64,000 bases of DNA from Chytridium lagenaria (taxonomy: Eukaryota; Chytridiomycota; Chytridiomycetes; Chytridiales; Chytridiaceae). A program made the position numbers and the translations under genes. Below, one piece after another: positions 20,650-31,156 of this stretch. The stretch is from contig JAHLKC010000096.1 of NCBI GenBank assembly GCA_025449115.1, forward strand, positions 62,001 to 126,000, written 5' to 3'. The notes under the pieces are model-generated. The model saw only the letters and a list, made by a program, of their open reading frames with translations, did not search any database and was not told the origin of the DNA. Position 1 is the first letter of the stretch, and every line of letters starts with the position of its first letter.

Positions 20650-22085
20650 ATGGCTGCCATCCTCTCTCACCCCAACATCGTTGCCGGATGGTTTAAGGAA
20701 CGCCACTATGTGGCCTGGTCAAGGTGAGCCTTTTATCGATCCTTCACCATCCCCTTCTTCGTGTACGCTTTGTTCGGTTCCAACCATTCCACTGTCCTAG
20801 GCTTTGCCTAAACTCTCCTATCCCATCCTGTGCTCATGTGAAAGTCCAGCCATGACGCTGCAGGTGGAAGAGATTCTTCATATCGAAAAATCCCTCTTTC
20901 AGGACGTCCTGGTCTTCAAGTCGAAGAGTCACGGAACGTTCTCGTTCTCGATGGTGTGATCCAGGCAACGGAGTTCGATGAGTTTGCGTGAGTGTCTCGT
21001 CCCCATGATCGTCTTTCGACCTTGTTTTGCATATATCTTATGCCTTTACTCCACATCTAGATATCAGAGATGATCGCTCACTTGCCAATGAACGCCCACC
21101 CGAACCCAAAAAATGTAAGTATATGGATCTATCTTTTTTCCCCCGCATTTTTGATTGCTGTGATGAACCTTTGTTGCCGCCCCAGACGGAACATTTTATG
21201 TCGATTGGTTTTAATTCTGAGCTTAATCTATTTTGATATTTTATGCCTTTTATGACATTGAAAATCATCATTTCTAACTCTTCATTTTGCAGGTTCTCGT
21301 CATTGTGGAGGCGATGGAGGTGTCCTTCGCGAGGTCGTCAAGCACTCGTGCCTCGAATCCGTCACCCTTGTTGAGATCGATGAGGCTGTACCCGTGTATC
21401 AAGGTCTACCTTCCAAACATGGCCGTCGGGTTTAGCCACCCTAAGGTGAATGTTCACATTGGTGATGGATTCGCCTACCTGAAGGAAAACCCAGGATCAT
21501 ATGACGTGATATTACCGACTCTTCTGATCCTGTTGGGCCCGCGGAGTCTCTCTTCCAGGAAACCTTCTACAGCTTGATGAGGTCTTCCCTCAACCTGGTG
21601 GTATCATTTGCACACAAGGTATGCATTTTCTTCAGCCTTTTCCATCCCTATCGGGCAAAGATTACACTTTTCATGCACCACGCTCAAGTTCATTAGAACT
21701 CGTGATGAGAACTTTCACCAAATATTAGGATGAGCCTTATTATACTCCTTTTCCTTGCTCCAGACTTCTTTAAAACATGAACTTGCCCTAACTAATCTTT
21801 CGTATACAGGAGAATGCCAATGGCTCACCTTGAGCTCATCAAAAATGTCCTTGATTCCTCCAAGACTCTGTACCTGTGGTTGAGTACGCTTGGGCATCTG
21901 TGCCTACCTACCCCTGCGGAAACATGGGATTTATTCTCTGCTGCAACCAGGAGGGTCGTGTTATTAGTAAGCCCTGCAGGAAATTCTCTAAGGAGGAGGA
22001 ATTCGACCTGAGGTATTACAACGCCCAAGTTCACGAAGCTGCCTTCGTACTTCCTCAATTCACTAAGAAGGGTCTTGGGCTTTAA
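20650..22085 (+). CDS. SPE3: Spermidine synthase, conserved but frame-broken
   Basis: Transfers aminopropyl from decarboxylated S-adenosylmethionine to putrescine in the cytosol. Start [17 protein letters not shown], then [68 protein letters not shown], a [17 protein letters not shown]-site reading (only after a frame shift), [20 protein letters not shown], the catalytic [15 protein letters not shown] region (frame-shifted), [32 protein letters not shown] and end FTKKGLGL. Introns near 20725, 20989, 21115 and 21618 splice in frame. At least eight one-base losses in short runs break the frame, for example at 20937, 21068, 21306, 21515, 21832 and 21874. Residue conservation is near complete, so error is likelier than decay. 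Confidence 0.88.
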
Positions 22086-22967
22086 ATGCCTACCCTCTCT
22101 ATGCTTTTTCGTCTTCATGCACTTTAACGTCGATTTTTATTGTTTCACGCTGTGTGTCTAAACATTTTGCCAGCATTTTATATACATAAATTAAAGAGTT
22201 TTGTTTTTCATGTCATCTAATTAATGTTTTATAATTATTGAGCTTATGCCGCTCTCTGATTTATGTTTATAATTATTAAGCTTATGCCGGTATGAAGGCA
22301 ATAGTTATCGTCACGAAAGTGTGTCTGGAAAAGTGTACGAAAAAGTCACGAATATTTGGCCAGCGCTCAGAAAGCTTACGAAGAAAGTCGCGTCCTGCTC
22401 CAGCTCCAGGTTAGCCCAACGCTGTCTCGAAACCTGTTAGGCTGTTAGCAATATTCATTTGGTTTTGAGGAGAACACGTTATATTTCCATTGCGCAGCCG
22501 AACACACCTTCCCTTTAAACCCTTTCCCACTCCGATGTATATGGAGACGCAACGCAGCAATTTGGATTTGGTTTTGGTTTCTCTTCCCTTATCAATATGT
22601 AACCTTCTTCATTTTTACAAGCTTCTGTAGATGCTTACTCCAACCAAAACCGAAAAACAATAACTAAGATTCAGAAAAAAACCTGACACCATTTAATTTT
22701 CATATTCATTTAGATGGAACCTTTGTCAGGATCTTCTCGCAATAAAAAAAAAAAAAATCAAACGAAAGAGACGAATCCGCTGATACAAAAAAGAAAAAAA
22801 AAATACAACCCAGCGGAGGAAAAGCAAGAACAAAAATAATGATAACAGCACAAAAGCAAAGGGGAAAACAAGCTAGTATATGCGCATATATCGGCATACG
22901 ATGATAATAATTGAGACAAAACATAAGGAGAATAAATGAAAGCTGATTTCTCTCCCACAAAGGCAGA
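22086..22967. other. Convergent AT-rich intergenic region
   Basis: 3' flanks of the spermidine synthase and SUZ genes. No coding signal; A-rich runs and one imperfect tandem repeat. Confidence 0.5.
22221..22290. repeat. Imperfect tandem duplication (about 30-40 bp)
   Basis: TTTATAATTATT(G/A)AGCTTATGCCG occurs twice, starting about 22229 and 22265. Both copies precede the 3' end region of spermidine synthase. Confidence 0.65.
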
Positions 22968-24495
22968 TTATCCTCTGAACGGCGGCCTCACTCCAATAGC
23001 TTCGGGGCGTGCCCTCTGCTGCCCATAGCTCCGCCGTCGTCCCCCCATTTCCAGTCCATCATACGGCACAAAACCCATATTAGGGCATACCTAAGGCTCC
23101 TCCATCATACATAACAAATCCCCAGGTCCATACGCAGCATTTGCGTTATACTGTTGCACATTACTGTACTGCGCCTGTGTAAACGCAGTCTGTATTCTCC
23201 CGGTCGCGCTCCGGCGCATAACCGTTTTGCATAGGAATTTGATTGGGTGAGCTGATGGGTCCGGGTAGCCCGGGTATCCGGGAAAGGCAAATTGGGGCTG
23301 TTGGTGCTGTTGTTGGTAGTTTGGGACCGGGTAGCGTTGTTGTTGGGAAGTTATGGTAGTTGGCGGCCGGATGGGATGGGAACACCCGATGGAGTGAGGG
23401 CAAATGCGTTGCGGGGAGCGGATGGGTCTAAAGTAGGGGGAGCGATCCCTATATTCATAGGCATGAAAGGAGCGTTAGGACCGCCGGGGTAAGTAGGATT
23501 GGTGAGGATAGGCTGGCCGCCTCTCCCGAGAACTGGGGCGCCACCCCACAATGCAGGATGATTATTGGGAGGAGGAATTGGTTGACGAGACAGTCCGAAT
23601 CCACGATCACCGGGCGCGGGGACAGCGTTTACTTGATTTGTTGGCGTCCATATTCTAGGATGACCGTCTGCGTTATTGCGCATAGGGGGGGTATTGGTGC
23701 GGGCAGGTCGGGGATTTTGAGATGAAGGATTGGATGGGCCGGCAGCGACCGGTGTTTCACTAGATGCAGCTTCCGGGTCGACTTCTGGCTCCTCCTTTCC
23801 AAAGATGCGCATGCGGGCGGCTCGATATTCGGCTTCCCTCTCAGCAAGAGTTTTGGGACCACCATTGCTTCCAGGAGATGAGGGACGTCCAGAAAGACCT
23901 TTGGCGATGTTGGTCGGTGACGATGCGGATGATGAAGAGGAAGAGGTTCCCTGTTGGCTGTTTTGCCGATTCTTCGGTTCTCTTCGCATAATTTTAATTT
24001 GAGGAACGTATTCGGTGCGATTGCTATTGATATTTTCGATGACTTGAGGAGTATTTCTGCGCAAGGAAAAGTAGTGAGATATTGCCATCTCCGAAGACGA
24101 AGGAAAACATTATACTTACGCAGATGCAGGGATAAAAGGGGCGGCGTGGACAGAATAAGGAAGGGGTATGGCTACTGGCTCTGCGCTCTCCCACTGATGA
24201 CGCAAAAAACAGTGTAAATTGTTCGTCAGCAACAGAGAGTGTTAAATAAAAGAAAATGATTGCTTACATCGTCTTCTTCTTCCACAGTATTGGAAGACGC
24301 AGCGTTCTCAGTGCTGCTGGGCTCCTTTGCATCATTTGAGGTTGGCTTTTGGAGAATCTTCTTTAGAGCTGTGGGGGCTTCAGCAGGAGCATCGATACTA
24401 AGTGCTTCGACGGCGGATTCAAGTGACTCCGTCTCTGCAACAGGGGCCTCCGTTGGAATAGCCTCGGAAGATTGTGGGGTTGATGAAGAGCTCAT
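22968..24495 (-). CDS. SUZ-domain protein (SZRD1-like)
   Basis: Putative RNA-binding protein. Exon 1 MSSSSTPQSSEAIPTEAPVA is acidic and Ser-rich, ending VEEEDD; exon 2 continues WESAEPVAIPLPYSVHAAPF. The SUZ domain reads VPQIKIMRREPKNRQNSQQ ... PKTLAEREAEYRAARMRIFG, matching the conserved REAEY.AAR.RI.G core. The long tail is rich in Pro, Gly, Asn and Gln (PFMPMNIGIAPPTLDPSAPR, QQQRYPVPNYQQQHQQPQF) and ends MGGRRRSYGQQRARPEAIGV-RPPFRG, an Arg/Gly-rich SUZ-C-like end. Between 23100 and 23370 the tail hops frames at short runs (GRQLP to SQQQRYP to SSPNQIPMQNGY), so the C-terminal join is provisional. Small animal SZRD1 lacks so long a tail. Confidence 0.72.
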
Positions 24496-25062
24496 CAGTA
24501 ATATCAATTCCTGTCCACTTTGATGATAACGATGAGTGCGTATGTGCGTACAGTGAGAGTGTTTGCTGATGGGAGATCACAACTGGAGGGACATTTGAAA
24601 AAACAGAACGTGAGATGCAAGCTTGCTTAAGTCCTTCCTAAAGAAAGAAGGGTTTTTTTGTCCTCCGCACTCAGCCAGCGTTGTTGATGCTGCTATAGCA
24701 CTTTGTCCTTTTAAAACGTGTGTTGATGAGGAAACGAATGGATGGATGGATGAACTGATGGTGAATGGATGGCTGTATCAATAAGTGAAAAGTCAGCGTT
24801 TGCGTAGTGATGTGTTGCTATAATAAAGCCTTTTTTCTTTTTCAGCTCTTGCCCTGTTGCCGAATTTCAAGTGAAACAACGAGAATTGAGCTCCGAAGAA
24901 ACCTTCCTGCATACAGAAAGAGACACATCCGCACATTCCTCTACCTAAGGCGACGACGGGCTCCCTCACCTCTCACTATACCACCATCCATCATCCGTAA
25001 CATATATTCACTCCGCAGCAAAGGAAAAGCCATTCCAACCCTGTTCGCGTCTTCGTTGACAG
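24496..25062. promoter_or_regulatory. Divergent promoter region, SUZ gene / RGD2-like gene
   Basis: 567 bp between opposite starts. Contains a short GGAT run (about 24739) and pyrimidine-rich tracts before the RGD2-like ATG. No gene recognised. Confidence 0.4.
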
Positions 25063-28000
25063 ATGCGCTTTGAAGATGTTTTTTGGGGCACCACTGGTGA
25101 GTCCATCGCTGGAAATGACACCGTTCGCCCTATACCGACTCTAATGATTCCATTCGATGCAGCCGATCCCCTTATCGGTATTCAGACCCTACACGGTAAT
25201 ACTCTAAACTAGTGTCTAAACATGGAGATTAATTCTTTTGCTTCCACCTCCGCTAACCTACCTAATTCACTTTCGCCATCCCTATACCCATCGACATTAA
25301 CGCTATCTTAACCATTACCTTCTTTGCCTCATTAATGCAGAATCTTACCAGCTGGTTAGTCAATCCACCAAAAAGCTTGTCCTGCCATGCCTTAGCCACT
25401 GACTTTCTTTTCACGCAACAGGGAATCTCCGAGCTTGAAGACCTCCAATCTATAATTAGAGAACGGCTAGTAACGGAAGAGCAGTACGCCAATAAACTGC
25501 AAGCTATTTCAAAGACCAAGCCAAAGACCGGCGATGAATCCCAAACGCTGCTCTCTCAAATATTTTCGAGTCTCCGAAAGGTCAGTCATGGAAATTATAC
25601 TCCCCTTTTCGCCAATAGCTTCAAAGGATTGACATGTTAACGATGGTATCTTTTAAAGGAGACGGGATCCATCGCCGAGTCTCATCGAAACATGGCTCTA
25701 AACCTTGGAAGACTCCTCCGAGCACTTCAGGTCTTCTTGGATGAAAACCGGAAGCTTTCTGCAATCAAAAAAGAAGGGGTGAGCTTTGAAATCATAAGAT
25801 TACCATTTGTTACCAATATCTGAAGCTTATTGAAGATTGAGCATGGCGCCAAACGTCTGAATAGTTATCGTTTGGATGTTGACGTTGGTAAAAAGGATTG
25901 CGCCGCGCGGTGGTCTCATGCTGTCATTGAGGAGCAGAGACATAACCAGGAGCTTGCTGTTAGTGGGAATGTTAATCAGCAGGACGAGATTCTTCAACAA
26001 ATGGATGTAATGATGACGTTTGGCGAACAAAACTTTACGGCAAATGAGTTCAACACGCTTTTGACTAAGATGCAGCAGGAGATTGGTGCTCAGGTTGGTA
26101 ATCTTTTTCCATCAATATACTATACTATATGTTTTACTTTATATCTATATTTTCTCCAACGTTGATTATATTGTTATATTAGGACGTCCGTTCCATCCTT
26201 GGTACATACAAATCCTGCATTCAGTCCGAGGACGTCATAAACTACGTTAAAGCGCGTCTCCGTATTGATGGTAACGCCGCCCTTCTCTTCTGCAACGACC
26301 TTGTCGGCCAGGGGTTCCTCAAACCCATTGGTAGGGTTACAAAATTTCTTCCCGGTCAGCAATACCAGTGGCGTAGAATGTCTCTTGAGAATGAACCGCC
26401 TCATAAGAAGGCGTTTAGGGAAGCAGATCAGGCGGAGCATTCATACAGGGTGCTGGTGAAGGCGGCAGAATCGTCAAGGAGCACGTTGGAATCAGATTGC
26501 ATTGAGGTGGAGCATAGCTTTTTTGTTAAGGTTATACTTACACATAATAGTTTATGAAAGCCGTCGAAACGGCACAACGTCAACGACTCTCCCTTGCCAA
26601 AGAAGTTCTTTCCTCATTCATGACCTTTGAACGCGCCGTCCTCCCGCCACCCACGCATCTTGCGACCGCGTCGAAGTTTTCCTCGAAACCCTTTCTCCCG
26701 AACGTGAAGTCCAAGTTATGGCTGAACGTGACCGTACTGGTAACGCCAGAATCCCGCCACTCGCCTACTACCCTCAATACCCACCACATCTGTTTCCGCC
26801 GCCTGTCAGGACGCCGTCGTCTGCAAAGAGGTCGCCGGCGATGGTGGTTGGGAGAAGAGCTACTTCGCCGAATGTGCTGGCGGCGACGGAGCAATCCTTT
26901 GGGGTTCCGTTGGAGGATTCGGCGATTGCAGCAGGGAGGAGAGTGCCACCGTTAATTAGGAAGGCGTTAAGGGCATTGGTGAAGTCGAATCAGGCCGGAA
27001 CTCATACTCTGGAGGAGGAGTTTGGATTATGGTGCGTTTACCAATCAAATTTTTTAAGTTCAAGGTCACAGTAAAAGTACTGCATATTGAAGCCTACTTT
27101 ATTTCACAGGCTTGAACCCAACACGAACCTATACGCAACACAAGCCCTCCGTTCCGAACTCAACTACTGCAAAGGCATAACGTTAAGCATGATCAAAAAA
27201 CATCCCGTAACCATCATCATTGGAGTCATCAAGCTATGGCTTCATCAACTCCCCATCTCTGTATGCAGTTATGAAATTTACGAACCGCTCAAGTTGCTGT
27301 ATTTATCGAAATCAGAGGAGTTCACGAGCGCTAGGATTGGGAGTTTGAAAAGCCTTTTGGCGACGTTGCCGGCTGCGCATTATCACACGTTGGCGCTATT
27401 GTCGGGACATTGGCATAGGTAAGATAAGCTTATTTTTGTTGCTAAATCACATGTTTGACACGTTCCTTTTTTTCATTTTTTCGGTGGTGACGCGTTTTCT
27501 AATAAATTTTTTGTTGTAGGGTTGTAGAGAGTATTGATAAAGAAGATCATCGAATAACGGAGTTTGGTCAATTGATTGGACCCATGATTCTTCGACCTCG
27601 GGTGAGCCCATTCATTATTTTTCGCATTTCACTCACCATTTTAGGCCGAAAACCAACTTACTGCCCACGACAAACACCCCGCCCGTCTTATCCGCGACAT
27701 AATAACCTCCCACCTCGACCTCTTCACTCCAACCCCATCCCACCCTCGTCGCACCCCACCTCCTCCTCCCTCGACGCTCCTTCCACTAACCCTAAAACAT
27801 CTCACGTACCTCCACCCTCCGCACCTCCTCGATCCCCGCGCATTCCATCACATCCATTCACATTAATTCCCTTGGCTCATTGGATCCCGAAGACGGCGAC
27901 GACGATGAGCTTGATACTGAGGAGGAGGAGGAGATTGAACAATTGACGAGGGCTGCTGTGAGTCCTGGAGTTGTGGTGGAAGCGTTGGTGACGGGAAAGT

Positions 28001-28275
28001 TTAAGGTTCAAGGGGATTCAGCGACGACGATTGTGTCGGGGGAGAATGGACTTGCAGTGCCGAATTCTGTAATGGATGCGGTGTCGCCAAAGACTTCTGT
28101 GGATTTGGAGAGGTTGGATGAGGAAGTGGATGCGGTGAGTTTTTTTGTTGTGCAATTTTTTTTCTATCTATCGCTTTTATTTGATATTAGATTCTTTCTA
28201 ACGTGATTTCTCTTTCTGTAGTTTCTCGCTGCAGCTGGTGGGTCATCACAAATCAGCAACTTTGCCATTGAGTGA
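25063..28275 (+). CDS. RGD2: F-BAR / DEP / RhoGAP protein of RGD2 type
   Basis: Rho-GTPase regulator linked to membrane curvature and cytokinesis or polarity. MRFEDVFWGTT starts the F-BAR domain, which continues through ISELEDLQSIIRERLVTEEQ, RNMALNLGRLLRALQVFLDE and ARWSHAVIEEQRHNQELAVS. A DEP domain is inserted (RSILGTYKSCIQSEDVINYV ... LLFCNDLVGQGFLKPIGR), then the F-BAR resumes (EFMKAVETAQRQRLSLAKEV). RhoGAP: FGVPLEDSAIAAGRRVPPLI ... LWLHQLPISV ... LATLPAAHYHTLALLSGHW ... FGQLIGPMILRPR. An acidic tail ends ISNFAIE at 28275. The usual arginine-finger context GIFR reads GLWL across the junction near 27031/27111, so catalytic activity is uncertain. The splice after LIGIQTLHG near 25198 does not keep frame cleanly. 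Confidence 0.85.
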
Positions 28276-28638
28276 ATAACTGCTTGCTCTTTGCGATGGT
28301 CATTCTCTAGTCGTGGTACTTTCTAAATAATTGCTAAACTCGATATTCACTTTGTTGTAATTAATAAAAAGGTGTAAACATGTGCTTTCTGCTTTAGTCC
28401 ATAATGTCGATGCATATTGGTAAAAGAGACCACATTATCGCTGACGTGCTGATATAGCCTATCAAATGCTCACTAGAACAGAATGTGAGAGCTTATTCGG
28501 TAGGCTCCTATTTTAAGTTGCAACCTCACAGTTTTAAATTATGACGGCACGATAAAAGTATATCTCAAAATAATGCTCCCATATATTTGTGCATGAAAAA
28601 ACACATATATTTAACCCAATCCTCCAAACAACATCGCT
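28276..28638. other. Convergent intergenic spacer
   Basis: 363 bp between the RGD2-like 3' end and the eS1 stop. AT-rich, no ORF of interest; both 3' UTRs expected here. Confidence 0.5.
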
Positions 28639-30119
28639 TAAACGCTGTCGAGAATCTCGGGCTCCTTGAACCCACTTCCAACCACCTTCTTGCCAGAGTC
28701 CTCGGCAGACTCTCCGTGCAACTCAAGAAGCTTGCCAAGGTCAAACTTGGGGCTCTTAAGGATCTTCACCTTGCGAACGTGGACGTTCTGGAGGGGGTAG
28801 ATACCCTGAGTTGCCTTCTCGATCTCCTTGCCAATAACCTCGGGGATGAACTTTTGGACGAGCTCCTTAAGGTCGCATGACGCAGCCTCGGAAGGATAAT
28901 CTCGAACATCCTCTTGCGAATTTGACGGATCTGGGCAGAGCTGGCGTAGGTGGTCTTGCGGATCTGGTTGGGGCGGCGCTTGGTGAAGGCGATGGTGAAG
29001 ATGCGGATAAGGTAACCATCGGTGGTCTTGACATCGACGTGGGCCTCAATCAAAGACTAATGGGGGCAGCAAAAAATATGTTAGAAACACTTTAAAAAAA
29101 TGAGGATTTATCGATACATACCTGCCACTTCTTGACAAGGGAACGGAGCTTGTCGGAGGTGAAGTCCATGCCGTAGAAGTTGGTAAGGCAGTTCTTGCCC
29201 TGGATCTCGTGAATCTGGAGCTTGATCTTCCTGAAGGAGTCCTCCTGGTTCTTGTTAAGGTCGGCCAAGGACACCTCGAGGACACGGCCCTTAAGGTAGT
29301 CGGTGGCGTTCTCTGCAAAAGTAAAACAAAAAGCCTTGTATAAGCAACCCAATCCATTTCGGTGTCAATTATCATCTAGTACTCACTGAGACCCTGGGTA
29401 CGGTTGACAAGGGTCTTGCCGACGTTGCGGACATCGAAGATTGAAGGAGCCTTGATGTCGAACCAGTCCTTGCGGGTGAAGGGGTCAACGCTATTTAAAA
29501 GGAGAGGGCGTTAAGGCTCTATCCTCCAACAAAGCATAAGCCTCCGTCTCTTTCACATCCAAATTCCCAGCTCCGGTTTCGTAATGATCCCAATAGTAAG
29601 TACAGCGTCTCGCCTGAGTCCATCTTGTGTAACCATTAGCAACCCATGCCGCCCCGTCATCCCGAGTCCGAGCCATCCATCCGCGCAACAGCTCCAATCC
29701 ATCAGCAATGGTATTGATTACTTACACCTTCTTCTTGATACCCTTCTTTCCCTTTGACAAGCGCCTAATGTGATGAGATGGATGAGATGGAGGTGTTCAG
29801 GTTAGAATCAAAGTGATGTGAGGAATCTCGTGAACGGAATGACGGTAAAAAAGTAAGAACGAAAGACACCCCGCGAGTAGCGGAAGAACGTAGAGAAGTA
29901 CGTGTGAGAAAACCGCAATGGTTCACAGCAGGAAAGCGTTGAACTGAAGCAACAATCTCCACATAATCTCCAACTCAAAAACCAACGAAAGAGAAGATAT
30001 ACTGACTTGTTCTTTCCAACGGCCCTGCATATCCGAAGATGAATCCATTGACGTAGGGTTGCGTAAAGGTTGTGGAGCAAACGGAGAGAGTAAGAAAATG
30101 ACAGGTTAGCAATCTACAT
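28639..30119 (-). CDS. RPS1: 40S ribosomal protein eS1 (RPS3A/RPS1)
   Basis: Small-subunit ribosomal protein. The start codon is split: exon 1 ends with AT at 30119-30118, intron 30004-30117 ends CAG, and the next exon gives G|GCC GTT GGA, that is M-AVGKNK. The following exons give [92 protein letters not shown] and [20 protein letters not shown], ending EPEILDSV. The sequence is eS1 throughout. One frame shift near 28889 (FEIILP to [10 protein letters not shown]) is an apparent one-base loss. The introns near the 5' end are long for this genome (about 114, 235 and 230 nt), as is common in ribosomal-protein genes. Confidence 0.9.
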
Positions 30120-31156
30120 CCAACTTTTTCCTCCGTCAACGCCCTTCGCATTCACAGCGCAGACCAGCAAGCAGCAACAAGCTGTCTCAAGTTAACTCGC
30201 TATGCCCATTGCTTCACTGTGAATGCTGAAGGTGAGGTGAGGTGCGATGAGCTGAGGATCCCTTTTCTTTTAGGTGAAAAGGATCGCCCATCATGAAGTC
30301 GCAAAGGCCCAATGTACGTACATGATGTGTGTTGGAACAAAAAAAAGGAAGGACCAGAATTACTTTCAAATGTCCTCTCCTCACAAATTTCAGCCAATGA
30401 AATCCACCAGCTTTTTCTTCCGCATAAAAAAAGATTTCAAATGCCATAACTGACAATTCTATAAAGAAATATTCGTCGTCATTGAAGTATGCGTAAAACA
30501 GCAAAATTGAAATCATACTTTTACGCGGAATATTCACATACGATGATAATAGATATGAGAGTACTCGTGTTTTTGGTGTAGATAAAAAAATAACAACATT
30601 CAAACCAAAAAACAACAAACAAAAAAACTAATAAAAAATGATTACATGAGGTCAATACTATCAAAAGAGAGAATCACTAGGCTAAAAAAACAAAACAAAA
30701 CAAACGACCAAACATATAAGCTAGCCGTTTGCAGCTTTCCTCCTGCGACAAAAATATAATCATGGAATATACTAAAGACACCATCACCAAAGAAATCTCC
30801 TCTGATAACCACAGGTGTATGCTTCCAAAAAACAAACCCCAGAGAAAATCAGAAAGAAAAAAACACAGAACAAACATCACATAGTCAAACACTGCCTATC
30901 ATGATCATCCTCCCCGCCACAGTCGGTCCTATCGAAGCCGCCATCATCGCAGCATTCAGAGTCGTCGTCTGATGATGCCCGGCACCTCCACGATGTGTCT
31001 GATGCAAAGCGGCATCCCTCCCTCTCCTCCCATTCCCTCTTGAACAATGACAAGCCGCAGCTCCCCCACATGGACATCCCGCCACCCTTGTAGTCGCCAC
31101 ACCACCCTTCCGTCCTCTCGCTACCACAAGGGCAGCAGCAGTCTCCAAACGCTCCA
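30120..31156. other. Intergenic region upstream of eS1, no gene seen
   Basis: 1 kb between the eS1 start and the LONRF 3' end, on the same strand. AT-rich; it should contain the ribosomal-protein promoter and the LONRF terminator. ORFs here have no domain signature. Confidence 0.45.

Noticed and set aside
20650..22085. Programmed ribosomal frameshifting as the reason for broken frames
   Set aside because: Too many shifts, at varied short runs without slippery-site or stop-codon context, and shared with unrelated genes; run-length error is simpler.
29491..29697. 68-codon ORF inside an eS1 intron
   Set aside because: The intron splices cleanly to give K-K-V-V-D-P; the ORF is chance.
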